A stretch of DNA of 64,000 nt from Trifolium pratense (Eukaryota; Streptophyta; Magnoliopsida; Fabales; Fabaceae). Location: the NCBI RefSeq assembly GCF_020283565.1, contig NC_060065.1:32786409-32850408 (forward strand), given 5' to 3'. The translations under genes were made by a program, and so were the position numbers. The notes under the pieces are model-generated. The model was not told where the DNA came from, searched no databases, and was given only the letters and a program-made list of their open reading frames with translations. Of this stretch, positions 1 to 12,225 are shown in pieces; within the stretch, counting starts at the first letter, position 1, and every line of letters begins with the position of its first letter.

Positions 1-599
1 CTATTTATGCATTTTGGAAGCAAGCAATGTCCAATTAGAAGCACTAGAAAATGTGCAACACACTAATCAAGCAACTAAACTTCTTAGAGCATCTATTCTA
101 CATTCATGCCACCCAACTTGGTGGTATAAATGGACCCTACTCAATATATTATATTATTTTACACTTTCTAATTATTTAAGCAACTCAACAAATTTTTTCA
201 AATATCCATACCACACATCTAAAACTCTAAATTGGGTCCCATTAATCCAACAACATACACTGACTTTATATTTTATAGAATAAATATTAAATTTTTTGTC
301 CAAAAGCTATGTTGCATTCTGTGGCAACGGTGACTTACTAATACCACACCAACTGAATTTAAATAACATTATTTCCTGAACATGATGGCTTTAAAATGTA
401 ATGCCACTGCCGATATTCATGCTCTTATATTCCTCTTATACATATGCAGTTAAATTTGGAACCCATATTATTGAATCATAATTGCTACTTTTTAGGGGAG
501 GGGTGTATTCATGGTTACTAATATTTTATATGGATCGCTACATCATCATTGCTACTTTTTAGGAAGTATTGAGCATTTAATGTTATATTTTTTCATAAC
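1..599. other. AT-rich intergenic sequence
   Basis: No gene, splice pattern or element end is recognised here. An 89-codon open frame at 14-283 has no domain and a composition typical of chance frames in AT-rich DNA. Confidence 0.5.
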
Positions 600-1660
600 T
601 CCTTCACTATTATAAGTCATTACCGATGAAAATTTATAATTTACATGAAAATGATAATTTTTATCACTGACAAAAGTTTTAAAATGATTATTATAAGTTA
701 TTACTGATAAAAATTTATAATTGACGGGGAAATGCATTTTTTATTGCCAATAAAAGTTTGTGCCATTTTTTATAATGACGGGGAAATGGATTTTTTTTTA
801 TGGGAAGATAACAATTTTCACCTCCGATAGAAATTTTAAAATCACAATACAAATTATTACTAATAAAAATTTATAATTCATGGGGAGATGATAATTTTTA
901 TCGCTAATAAATAAATTTAAATTACTATTACAAGTTTTTTTAATAATACTATTACATGTAATTACTGATAAAAATTTATAATTGACAGGGAGATAAAAAA
1001 ATTTATCGCTAATAAATTTTTTAAAATCACTACTACAAAAACACCAAATAATAAGGTGGTTCATTTCAAAATTTCACTTTTCATAGGTGTACGCGTATAA
1101 CCTTAGTAACTTTTAATTTCACTATCTTTTGTTAACTTTCTCTTAACTTGCTATCATCTCTACATCACTTGAACAATTGTGTTTAGTTTGCATGTATGTT
1201 TGTAATGATAACTTTTGCTAGGTCCACAATTATGATTAAGTTATATCATTCTCTTAATTTAAATCAACAACCATGATTGGGGAGATGACAATTTTTATTG
1301 ATGATAAAAAAATTTAAAATCATTATTACAAATTATTAATGATAAAAATTATATTAAAGGGGGAGAAATTATAACTGATAAAAATTTATAATTTACAATA
1401 TCGGAAAAAATTATAAATCACGAGGATATGACAATTTTTATCGCAAAATTACAAATTTAAAAATCACTTTTACAAGTTATTACTACTAAAAAATTCTAAT
1501 TCACTTGGAGATGACAATTTTTATTGCTCATAAGGATTTTAAAGTTACCATTATAAGTTATTACTTATAAAAATTTATAATTGACAGGGAGATGAAATTT
1601 CTTATCGCTAATAAAAATTTTAAAATTACTATTACAAAAACATCAAATAATAAGATGATT
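600..1660. repeat. AT-rich minisatellite, degenerate units of about 80 bp
   Basis: The motifs GATAAAAATTTATAATTGAC, GGGGAGATGA, AATTTTTATCGCTAATAA and ATTTTAAAATCACTATTACA recur in the same order many times, for example near 700, 860, 960, 1380 and 1560. Two sub-blocks end with related sequence (ACACCAAATAATAAGGTG near 1040 and ACATCAAATAATAAGATG near 1640), so the block itself looks duplicated. It lies just upstream of a Helitron-type terminus and may be part of that element. Unit borders and copy number are approximate. Confidence 0.7.
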
Positions 1661-1708
1661 GTTTAATTTACCATGATCAACAATATTCATGATTGACACA
1701 AAAATGAT

Positions 1709-1747
1709 GTTCCACCGAACCCGTGCAACGCACGGGCCAGCGACTAG
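1709..1747 (+). mobile_element. Helitron 3' terminus
   Basis: A perfect 7-bp stem with a 3-nt loop (CCCGTGC AAC GCACGGG, 1720-1736) is followed seven bases later by CTAG (1744-1747) and then a T. A short GC-rich hairpin about 10 bases before a terminal CTRR, inserted next to T, is the Helitron 3' signature. The 5' TC end was not located, so the element length is unknown; the AT-rich minisatellite upstream may be its body. No RepHel coding sequence is visible, so it would be non-autonomous. Confidence 0.7.
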
Positions 1748-2361
1748 TTAAGCTTTAAAGTTCAATTCATCTCCACTAGTTTAAGCAAATTAGATGCAAA
1801 TAGGTAAACTAACGAATCCTCTTCATGGTATTTTAGATTTTTATTATATAAATTGTACACTCACATTAAACATATGAACCGATGATATTTTTACATAATA
1901 AAGTTGCTTAATTTACTCTCGCGCTATAGAAAATACTTTCTCCGATCGCTATTATAAGAACCACTTATTAGGTTCATTAAGCAACTAATGTATCTAATAT
2001 TCAATGCATCTAAAAATTAAATTTTTATGCTAAGGGTTCATTGAACAACATCCTTGTTTTGGCGAAAAGAGTTGTCGCTCTTCCGACATCTCCACCGTAC
2101 ATTTTTTGCGCTAAAAATTCCTCTTTTTCTCCCTATTCCGGTTATGTTACTTCTAGTTTGTTTCATTTTTTTGTTTCTTTTGTCATATTCATATTCATAG
2201 TTGATTTGGATGTATAATTTTTTTTTAAGCAAATGAGACACATATAAGGATATGTGGCATTCTAAAAAGATTATATTAAAAAAGAAAACGTAAAAAGTAT
2301 TGAGAGACATAAAACTTGATCCAAACTAATAAAACAAACATATAACCTAAGTGGGTGATAC
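1748..2361. other. Intergenic sequence, nothing recognised
   Basis: AT-rich sequence between the Helitron-type end and the target duplication of the copia-type element. No gene is supported. Confidence 0.5.
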
Positions 2362-2366
2362 AAAAC

Positions 2367-2949
2367 TGTTAGAATTAACTTAATAATTTAATCATATACA
2401 TGCTCTTAATAACAAAGATTAAATCTATAATCTTACTTTAGTGCGGAAGCCAAATAAACACAAGCATGTATATAAAACAGGATCTACGACATGTTGATTT
2501 ATCAAAGATCATAGTAATAGGAATACCTGGATGACGAATCCATTAGATGAACTAACCGTTATAATCCTGAAACACAAAGAGAGAGACGGACGACGAGCAT
2601 CCGTTGGCTTGTGGTTCTTCCTCAACCAGGACTCCTTATGCCTTTAGGACTCTTCTGATGGGGAGAAGAGTCAATATGCAGTGTGTCCGGTATATTGGGG
2701 ACCATAGCCTATATATAGTGTGATGGCCAATTAGGGTTCCCATTATTCCGAAATGGGTCATCCTGACATCCACTCATATTGAGCCCATATCAAATTAATT
2801 AATTAATTCTAAATAGAAATCTAATTAGCCTTTTACTTTATTTGATCACTTAATCAATTAAGGCTCCTAATTGATAAATAGCTAATATAATTATATATAA
2901 AGATATTTGCCCACATAATATTATTGAAATATTATAAAATATTCCAACA
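2367..2949 (-). repeat. 3' LTR of the copia-type element
   Basis: This 583-bp LTR begins TGTTAGAATT and ends ATTCCAACA in plus-strand reading. The element reads on the minus strand, so this is the downstream LTR. By eye it matches the copy at 8238-8820 throughout. Confidence 0.92.
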
Positions 2950-3394
2950 ATCTCCCACTTGGGCTACATATCGTTATAATTATATCATTTTTCCTTAGGC
3001 GCGCATCCGAATGCTATTTATCTTTAGATTTCAACCTTACAATCTGGTCCATCTCATACACCAATAATGGGACCACCGCGGCTGTCGTCACTGACGTATA
3101 ACGTGACGGAACCCCGACGACCACCACATTAATGTACTTGACGACATAGATCTGATATGGATGAGTGGCATGGAAATTTCATGCAATGTGATCTCTAAAT
3201 CATGCCTATTTCCAACTGGTCCAACTGAAAACTTTAGTGAGATCAAACTGAAGTTTGCAAATTCAATATTTGCACCAATGATACAAAACCGATTATTAAC
3301 ATTAATAACCTCAAACTTTATTTCTGCAGAAAACCTTAACAAAATCTGTATCAGTATCAAAAACCAAAGTTAGAACACAACAAATTAAAGACTC

Positions 3395-3502
3395 CCACTA
3401 ATCCAAGACATCCTTAGTGACAAAAATAATATGAAAGACCTTAGGTGTCACGTCTTTGATTAGTGAGTCAGCTAGCATAAATTTTATCTTTGTATGTTCT
3501 AT
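3395..3502 (-). pseudogene. Copia polyprotein C-terminal remnant
   Basis: On the minus strand this reads IEHTKIKFMLADSLIKDV followed by TPKVFH and a stop. It resembles the end of copia RNase H, where a segment of the form IEH-(x)n-ADPLTKxLxPKxF is usual. Flanking sequence (to about 3747) gives only broken reading frames. This is the best coding trace found in the interior and supports a copia rather than gypsy origin. Confidence 0.55.
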
Positions 3503-4491
3503 CATTCAACAACAACATTATCCGACTAATTTATGTCACCATATAACTTAATTTGTCTTTCAAAACCTTTTACTTTATGCAACCAAGTGACATAAATACC
3601 AATAGTCATTTCTTGAGGTAGAATGTCCATTAAATATAGACATTCTAAAAGGATCGGAGTCGAACATCCTAATGATCTCCAAATTGTTAGATCTCCGATA
3701 TGTGAGCACAAATTATCGTTCTCTATAACAATCCTTATGGTTGCCACATTTCAACAATTCAAATTTAGAATTGCTCAAGTATATGCCAAATGATCTTATT
3801 ATATACACTATTTCCGAATGTGTATAAGTAAGACCGTATATAAGTTTCTCAATGCTAAAGCATATGAAAAAATACTTTATTTTCTAAATTTCCAGATTTT
3901 CTTTTGATCAATAATTGAGACTAAATAGTCTCCCTTAATGATTAAGGCAATTCCTTAGTTTATTGACTTTCATGTCGAATTTAATTTCAACTTTATTGAT
4001 ACGACTCTTTTTATACCCAAATGATACATTGAGAATAATCTCTAAGTATCAAAATGCCTAATACAAAAGAGATGTGCCCAAGATCTTTTGTCACTAAACT
4101 TTTGTTAGTGATTTCTTGATTTTGCACAATAATCATATATCATTGTTGACTAAATGAAATAAATTCGACACATTAAATTTAGAATATAAACATACTCCCA
4201 CTGAACCTGTATAATCCACAATTCTCCATAATATACATCTCAAAACCAAATGAGACAGTCACCTTATGAGACTTTTGTGGTATCAATAATGAGACAACTT
4301 TCTTAACAAATAAATGAATTTATTTTGTTTGCACATTATCTACTTTGTGTCTATTGACATAAAGTTTCATCTGATTGCACTTTATTGTGTTTCTTTATGT
4401 TGCCATCAAGAAACACTATCTTGATATCCATCTTATTTAGCTCCAAAAAATCATAATAATAAGTAATAAGTGTCGTGACTGTCCTAATAGA

Positions 4492-4595
4492 GTTTTCAAA
4501 ACAAAACGAACATGAATTCTCTTTTCAGTCAATACTTTTATGCAGTTTTCAAAATAAAACGAACATGAATTCTCTTTTCAGTCAATACTTTTATG
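4492..4595. repeat. Two-copy 52-bp tandem duplication inside the copia-type element
   Basis: The segment beginning GTTTTCAAAA at 4492 is repeated from 4544 with a period of 52 bp and one visible difference (ACAAAAC versus ATAAAAC). It looks like a small local duplication. Confidence 0.85.
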
Positions 4596-7500
4596 ACACT
4601 TCATACTTTAATTCTTGAAGGTATTGAGTTTGATCTTCATGAATTAATCTCTTAACTTAATTGAGAGAAAGAACACTAATGTCCTTATGAGGATCCAAAT
4701 TCACTATATAAATAGTAACTATATGAATTGATTTATAACCAATTCTTCCCCACTCAATTTTGTTCTTTTACCATATCTCTCCCCCAAACTCAATATCTTC
4801 AAGAGACTTTGCAATTTCCGTCTCATAATGTTCATTAACATGGGACCAAAGTTTATATTTCTCAAAATTTTCAACAATTTTAGATTGTCACAAGTAATAA
4901 CTGAATTGACCATAATAATATTTGTATTTAAAAAATAAATTGAATCTCTAGTTTAAAATAATAATAAAGAATTTATAACATTAAAACAAAACTTAATTCA
5001 CATGATGATTCACCAAATTGTCTCTTAAATACAAATATAACTCAATAACAAAAATCTAACAAATAGTTGAAAAACCATCAATCTTCACCGACTTATTTCC
5101 CCGCCAGATTAATGTGTCTTTCAACATCATTGGAAATTTGTCAGTTTAGATCAAATTTTCTTATTATTCTTTATCTGCCTTTATCCTTTGAGGTATTTAC
5201 ATAATGAGCACTATTTTATTTTCTCTTGCTTCAACTGTTTCTTTATTGCACACTTTATGAAATGATTCTATTAAAGAATCATTTCTAACTTTAATAGTTA
5301 TAAGACTAATTGTGCAAATAGAACACTATATGCTAAATTTTTGACAAAGTAACTTGATTGTCAAAATTATATCGCTTTATCAAGATTAAATAGTTACCTA
5401 ATGTGCTCTTGAGATTTTCTTTGCTTAATAATCCGAATGAAATATTATCTCTCCGACGAGAGCTTATTTTTCGCTTTATTGCTTTAGAAGCACTTTAATT
5501 TAAGCAAAGAAAATATGACAAAAAATTGTGTCATCTTAAATAATACCTCAAATGTCTCTGGAATTCAAAATTTTATGATCATGACCTATGTCATTCGGAG
5601 TATACTCACCTTTTATACTTGAGTCTCACTTTAAATTTACCTAATAGTGAGAGAATTTGAGTTTCTCCATCCTTATCTAAGGTGTAGATCCAAGAACACA
5701 ATGTTCTTCCTTTATTCCTAATCGCTAGAATTAAAATTCTAACATGAATTTGCAGATACTTAAACTACATTAGTTTATAGAGAACCAAAATTGCTCTCCA
5801 AAATACCTAGTGCATCGTTGATGTCAAGCCCTTAATAAATAACATCAATTGCTAGTGGTACTTTGTAACAATGATCAAATACTGACGATCAATAATGACA
5901 AACAATAAATCCTTATAATCGTCACATGTTTACCATTATAAGTGTAAATGCAATCCACTAAATACTTGTATGGATTTACACTAACACAACTTTATTAGGC
6001 ACGTCAATAAATTAATATAGAGGCGTGCACTTCTTTATTTGTAAATTATAAGACAAACAAGATACCAAGCGCACCATCAATTCCCAATCTTTGATTGTAA
6101 GAATTAACTGCAAGCGGTACTCTTAACGTAATGATCAAATGTTGGTAATAAGTCCTGTCAGATAATGTGCGTCTTTGACACCAACCATTACCCACATGGA
6201 TAAACTTAATAATTACCACACATTTACCATCACAGGTATGTATATTATTCGGCCAAACTGCACGTCTTCCTTTTGGCCGACTGTAACAGCTCGCATGAAT
6301 AATCTCATACTACACCTTTTATAATTTCAATTGAATATAGTCTACGCACCGGAGGTTGCTTTATGCAACTTTTTGTTTCGACAAACTCAATCAAAATTAC
6401 TAGACAATTTAATAAATTGAATATATATGCATGTAATTATTCGGCCGAACTGTGTCTACCTTTTGGTAGACCAAAATAGTTTGTATGAATAATTTTATAC
6501 ATCCTTATGTGATTCTAATTGAATCAAATCTACGCAACAGAGGTTACTTTTGCAACTTGTTGTTTCAACCAACTCATTCAAAATCACCTGACAATTTATT
6601 AAATCAAATGGGAAAGTCTTAAATTTACAAGGCACTACCCACAAATGTAGGCCGTATTCCTTTATGACACCGCATGATAATCATAAGATTATTCGGCATC
6701 CCTTAATGTGAGAACAAACTTACAAGCAAACTGAATTTAGCATGAAATATAACCGAAGAGCATGATAAAAGAAAATTATTGTAGAAACATAATAACAATA
6801 AATTCAAACACAATCATGCTATGAACCAAATATTTAATTTTAAATAAAAACTAAATCTTTATATATACCAAAAAATATTCATGCTACAATTGATTCACAT
6901 ATACTCAATGATTCTTTAAATAAAGAAATAAATAGTTTTAGAATGATATTTCTAAAACAAAATAAAACAAAACTTTATATTCTATAAATAAACAAATAAT
7001 TATAGAATCCATATATTTTCCCAATGTTTAAAGAATCAAACCTTTAATTTCTCTACATATCAAACTGGATCAAAATATTTTGAGAATCTTTATTAATTTA
7101 TATTTAAGATAATTGATTTTCCCCGAAAAGAATATATATAATAACCAAATATATGTATTTACCAAATCTTCATATGCCTTATATCTCAAAATACAACTTT
7201 GAGTACAAGACTAATGTGAATCAATTTTAATTATTAATCCTTATTTTAGCAACAAACTGTTATCACTAAAATTAAAACCATATTTGCGACTTATGTAACA
7301 AAATCCTTATTACCTATGGTTAAACAAAATTATGATCATGATAGATAAACCCGATCAAAAGAAACAAATGTGTAAACTATAATAGAAAATAAATGAGCCG
7401 AATTTTATTTTCCATAGCTTTCTATACAAGCAAGTCAAAATCCAAATATGCTTATATATTTCTAACCAAAAAATTTACAGGATTTATATATAAAACCCAA

Positions 7501-8223
7501 GAGTTACCAAACAAAATATAAAAGATGTACCGCATCTGAATCCATATTATTTGCCGCAAAGGTTTTCAAAAGAATTGTAAAAGGGTTCACTTTTATCAAT
7601 TCTAAATTTAAGAGAAAAATAAATATACATATATGAAATTATGTATTAATCCAAAAGCTGTAATCACAAAAGAAAATAAATATTTCCAGATTTTATTGAA
7701 AAGTGTGATTACAAATAAATTAATCTCCAAAAATAAAGTAAAACTTTATGCTTGATTTAGAAAGGTTTAATTACGTTCATGATCATAACCAAAAACACTT
7801 TCTTGTTACCTCCTAATTTTTCCATAAAACAATTTGCCTTTAAATTGTGTACAGTGTGCCAATACATAACTAAATGAAAATAAGTAAATTTAAACTGAAA
7901 CACAAGACCAGAAAGAACGCACACATATACATTCATGGTGAAAAGTAGCCATATCGATGATTCCCGAAAGTTAAAGTTTACGAGGAGGTGAAAGAACTAT
8001 CCCAAACAATTGAATCGGCTATATTAAAATCTTAACGCAGCACCGCTCAAAACAATATAAAACATATATTAATTTATAATTAGTTCCTGAGCGATGTGTT
8101 AGCAAAACGGAAGCCCCGGAATCATTAACATGATTCACACAAAGATTAGAAGAACCAGAAAATACAATACGATCAAGATTGTATATATAACTTATAATCT
8201 TAATAAATCAAACATGAAGACCC

Positions 8224-8235
8224 GCTCTGATACCA
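8224..8235 (-). other. Primer binding site, initiator tRNA-Met type
   Basis: The minus strand reads TGGTATCAGAGC here, the standard complement of the plant initiator tRNA-Met 3' end used by most copia elements. It lies two bases from the LTR edge and sets the element's direction. Confidence 0.9.
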
Positions 8236-8237
8236 CT

Positions 8238-8820
8238 TGTTAGAATTAACTTAATAATTTAATCATATACATGCTCTTAATAACAAAGATTAAATCTATA
8301 ATCTTACTTTAGTGCGGAAGCCAAATAAACACAAGCATGTATATAAAACAGGATCTACGACATGTTGATTTATCAAAGATCATAGTAATAGGAATACCTG
8401 GATGACGAATCCATTAGATGAACTAACCGTTATAATCCTGAAACACAAAGAGAGAGACGGACGACGAGCATCCGTTGGCTTGTGGTTCTTCCTCAACCAG
8501 GACTCCTTATGCCTTTAGGACTCTTCTGATGGGGAGAAGAGTCAATATGCAGTGTGTCCGGTATATTGGGGACCATAGCCTATATATAGTGTGATGGCCA
8601 ATTAGGGTTCCCATTATTCCGAAATGGGTCATCCTGACATCCACTCATATTGAGCCCATATCAAATTAATTAATTAATTCTAAATAGAAATCTAATTAGC
8701 CTTTTACTTTATTTGATCACTTAATCAATTAAGGCTCCTAATTGATAAATAGCTAATATAATTATATATAAAGATATTTGCCCACATAATATTATTGAAA
8801 TATTATAAAATATTCCAACA
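8238..8820 (-). repeat. 5' LTR of the copia-type element
   Basis: Second 583-bp LTR, matching 2367-2949 by eye. On the minus strand it begins TGTTGGAATATTTTAT and would carry the element promoter; TATATATAG-like sequence is present near 8580-8590. Confidence 0.92.
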
Positions 8821-8825
8821 AAAAC

Positions 8826-9180
8826 AACCTAAAGGGTAAAAAATACACAAATCTTAATCCAGAACACTCAACCACAAACCAACGAGCTTGTGTACCAGCA
8901 TAAAATCAAAATGACAAGAAAAAAAGGTTGAAAACGTAGGATGCGAACCCGGAGAGCCAAGGCCAACTTCACGAACCAGGACCACCAACCAACGAACCCT
9001 AAATCAACCGATGCGTAGGTTGCGTACCTCAAACCTTGAAACCTGCAGATTTCAAAAATCTGAAAAACAAATAGAGAAATGAAGGTCGAAAATGCCACCC
9101 ACTAACTGAATCCAAGGTCAGAAAATCGGCTGCGTAAAGAACATATCCCCCACGACAATCTAAGACATGTCGTAATGACT
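8826..9180. other. Intergenic sequence with moderate GC, unrecognised
   Basis: This stretch is slightly richer in GC than its surroundings. A 76-codon minus-strand frame (8868-9098) has no recognisable domain and is not called as a gene. Confidence 0.4.
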
Positions 9181-9465
9181 TTGTCTTTTAGGATATGGTG
9201 TGTGTTTTCTCGTTGGAAAATTCTAGCAATCACCACCTTTTTCAAAACATGTGAAGTCCACTCGAATACCTCAAAAAATAAGTGTAACAAGTTCTGCCTT
9301 GATTGTTATGACAATGCATTATGTGGATCTTGCATAAAATCTTGTCACAAAGTAATCGCAATGAATGACAAGATTAAACAACACTCACCGCTATTACTTG
9401 ATGATCTTTGTGACGAGATTTTGTGAAAGAGCCACATAATGCATATTGTCATAACAATCGAGGCA
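9181..9465. repeat. Fold-back repeat, truncated copy
   Basis: The arm containing GATTGTTATGACAATGCATTATGTGG (around 9300-9326) is mirrored at 9430-9460 by CCACATAATGCATATTGTCATAACAATC, giving a long imperfect hairpin. The left end (TTGTCTTTTAGGATATGGTG) matches the terminal sequence of the two elements at 26498-27345; the matching right end was not found. A 83-codon frame lies over it but is a by-product of the repeat. Confidence 0.7.
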
Positions 9466-9735
9466 TAACTTGTAATTCTAGAATTTTCGGTATTGTATCC
9501 TCTATTTGCAAAGATTTCATTAAAGACACAGAAAACATTGAAACGCCTAAAGAAAAACTTAAAATGCCGAAAGGGCTAATATAATCAAGAAAAGCTTGAT
9601 GGACTTGTAGTTTAAAATCATACTTAAAAAAAAATTAAAATCCTTCCTCATGGTCATATAATCAAGATCATACGATACATTCAAAACTTATGTATATATT
9701 TGTAATGTTGATAAATTCAGAAACAAATATAAAGG

Positions 9736-10057
9736 TAAAATATAGGCTTAATTAATAAAATGGTCCCTTAAAGACATTTTTGGTTTTAGATTGGTCCCTT
9801 AAAGAAAAAAAGGTTCAAATAGGTCCCTTAAAGAAAAAAAAGTCCGAATAGATCCCTTAAAGACATCTCCGTTAATCAGTTTGGTCCCTAAAAAGAGGTC
9901 TAAACAGGACCAAACTGATTAACGGATATGTCTTTAAGGGACCTATTCAGACTTTTTTTCTTTAAGGGACCTATTTAGACCTTTTTTTCTTTAAGGGACC
10001 AATATAAAACCAAAAATGTCTTTAAGGGACCATTTTATTAATTAAGCCTAAAATATA
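9736..10057. mobile_element. Mutator-like MITE, 304 bp with 9-bp TSD
   Basis: The element at 9745-10048 starts GGCTTAATTAATAAAATGG and ends with the inverse, CCATTTTATTAATTAAGCC. It is flanked by the 9-bp duplication TAAAATATA (9736-9744 and 10049-10057). Nearly the whole element is one inverted repeat built on the recurring phrase GGTCCCTTAAAG, with a short centre near 9895. Long terminal inverted repeats and a 9-bp target duplication are the Mutator hallmark. It has no coding capacity. Confidence 0.88.
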
Positions 10058-11160
10058 TTAGCAAAGACCAAAATAATGGTTTGTCCTTATATCAAATTGT
10101 TTTTTTTATAAGAACCTTATATCAATATTTTATAAGCCTTAAAAAAAAATATTAATATTGAAATAGAGGAAGTGTTGTGTTTGTTTCTTGGATAAATAAT
10201 TTCTATCAGAAAAAAATTGTAAATAAATAAATACGACCCGCTAATAAATTGTGAAAAGGTCGAAAAAAAAATACGCCTTTCTCTTTTGACGTATATCAAA
10301 CGCATACCCTTGTGAAAAATTAAAGAAACGCATAAATTTAAATTCATGAATGATTTGGTATACATGGTTTGTGAAAGAGATATTTCTTGATTAGGTTTCT
10401 TTGTTATCACTGTTGCTACTACAAGTTTTCATCATCAATCTTCAATTTCATTCAAATTCATAATCGATTCATTCGACCTAATTTGTTTTCTGTTATCGCG
10501 CGTCAATCTTCATTCTCTAGCGCCCTCAAAAATCTAACAACACAACGCAACACGTTCGTGTAACTCGCTCACTCGACTGGCTCCGATTCCGTAACTCAGT
10601 CTCTTCGTTTTCGATTTTTTCATCAGGCCGAAGGCTAAAGTTGATTCCAAAGCCGCTGATAACAGGTAAATCGTTTCTATTCGTTTTTTCTGTTAGAAAA
10701 TGTTTCTAAATTGGTTCAGTACAAAATACGCAGAGTATATATCACTATCGTTATTTTAGGGTTTCATGTTTCCGTTGCCTTTGCTTGCTTGATTCGATTT
10801 GAAAAATAAAAGAATTCTAAGATTCTTGAATGGATCGTCAATTAGTCTACAGGCCTCTCAAGTATGAATTTAATTTTTGAACTTTTTCTTATTGATTTCA
10901 CTAAAATTTGTATTTGGCAAAGTAAACTCACACTGTTTTCCAAAATCTTGTTTTGAGTTTATTATTATTTTTGGTTTGCAACATTAAATTAAATGTTAAT
11001 AATGTCCTAAATTGGTGAATCTTGATTATTCAAACCTATGAAGGTTAATAATGTCCTAAATTGGTGATTGTTTTTTTTTTTACCAAAAATGTGGTTTAGG
11101 ATATGAATTCTTATTTTACGGTGTAAATGCAATTTGAATATGAAAGATTTATTCATAATG
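10058..11160. other. Leader-like sequence with a possible HMGB exon-1 relic
   Basis: 10400-10670 resembles a plant 5' leader, being rich in C and T. At 10627-10666 it reads RPKAKVDSKAADNR and then reaches a GTAAATC donor-like site. That peptide resembles the Lys-rich N-terminus of plant HMGB proteins, but the expected start codon position reads ATC and no HMG-box exon follows. It is at best a dead first exon. Nothing else is recognised up to 11160. Confidence 0.3.
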
Positions 11161-11809
11161 TCCTAATGCAAGTTGAGGTGACCCTTGATAATGCTCATAA
11201 CGGTAAATTGGGAAGATGGATGCTGTGTGCCTTGGTGCCTTCGAGGAGAAATTGAGTATATGCCGCTCAATGTCCCAAAGTTGAGTTTATGTCCCTCAAT
11301 ACCCCTATATTGAGTATCTCGATGTCCCTAAATTGAGTTTATGTTTCTCGATGTCCCTAAAATTGATGGTATGAATGCAATTTCAATGTGAATACTTATT
11401 CATAAGTCATAACTACAAATTTGGGAAGATGGTTGTGTGCCTTAGAGGAAAAATTGAGTATATGCCCCTCAATGTCCCTAAAATTGATGGTTTGAATGCA
11501 ATTTCAATGTGAATACTTATTCCTAACTACAAATGTAAGTGGAGAACACCCTTGGCGTTGGTGCCTTGGTGCAAAATTCAATATATGTCCCATGATGTTC
11601 GTAAATTGAATATATGTTCCTCGATGTACCTATTAATGGTCATTTGGAAAGTAAGAAATTGTATAACGGCTAAAAGAATTCGTAAGTGGAGAAGACCCTT
11701 GGCACCGTAGATTCAAAATTTAATATATGTCCCTAAATTGAATATATGTCCTCTGATGTCCCTAAATTGAATATATGTACCTCGACGCACCGTAGATTCT
11801 GCTATGTTT

Positions 11810-12225
11810 TGTCGTCTATTATGAAGTTTATGGGAACAATGTATGGGAGCAAGTGATAAACTCAAACTTTACAGTAAAAAATTGTGTTCATCAATTACTT
11901 GAATGTTGGAATTTAGCACAAAGATTGTATTATGTTTCAGATTTGATGCAGACAGAACCTGTGACTGCTTCGAGTATAATACGGGTTGGTGCTTGCAGAA
12001 TGCTGCACGGCTGAGCTTGGTGCGTCACACACATATTTGGCTGCTGTCAATTGGAAAAGTCCGACTCTGGGGCATTTCTAATGTAATATTGATGCATCCT
12101 TTGCGACACATTTAATTAGAGTTGGGATTGGAATATGCATCTGTGACGAACTTGGTCAATTTGTGCTTTCAAAGACAGAATGGATTGCCCTTATTTGTGT
12201 AGTGGATGTTGGTGAACCTCTTGGT
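11810..12225 (+). pseudogene. LINE RNase H domain fragment, unit 1
   Basis: Joined across frameshifts, the plus strand reads NVWEQVINSN, LLECWNLAQRL and then CNIDASFATHL, RVGIGICICDELGQFVLSK and VVDVGEPLG. This follows the plant non-LTR retrotransposon C-terminal RNase H-like domain, in which a CN(V/I)DA motif is followed by GIG(x)CIRD and GE(A/P)LG. The fragment lacks the upstream reverse transcriptase and has stops. An AG dinucleotide after TATGTTTC (11940) could mark an old exon border. Confidence 0.7.

Larger units (their letters stand above)
2362..8825 (-). mobile_element. Non-autonomous Ty1/copia-type LTR retrotransposon (with TSD)
   Basis: Two direct repeats (2367-2949 and 8238-8820, 583 bp each) begin TG and end CA and are flanked by the 5-bp duplication AAAAC (2362-2366 and 8821-8825). 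On the minus strand the primer binding site TGGTATCAGAGC, complementary to initiator tRNA-Met, lies two bases inside the right-hand LTR (8224-8235). A polypurine tract AAGTGGGAGA (2951-2960) lies just inside the left-hand LTR. This fixes minus orientation. The interior (2950-8237) has no open frame above about 90 codons. One remnant at 3395-3502 matches the copia C-terminus. No base difference between the LTRs was seen by eye, so insertion looks recent although the element cannot encode its own proteins; it was presumably mobilised in trans. Confidence 0.9.

Noticed and set aside
9175..9426. 83-codon Cys-rich frame KCNKFCLDCYDNALCGSCIK
   Set aside because: It looks like a zinc-binding peptide but falls in the arms of a fold-back repeat; relatives at 26.5-27.3 kb do not preserve the frame.
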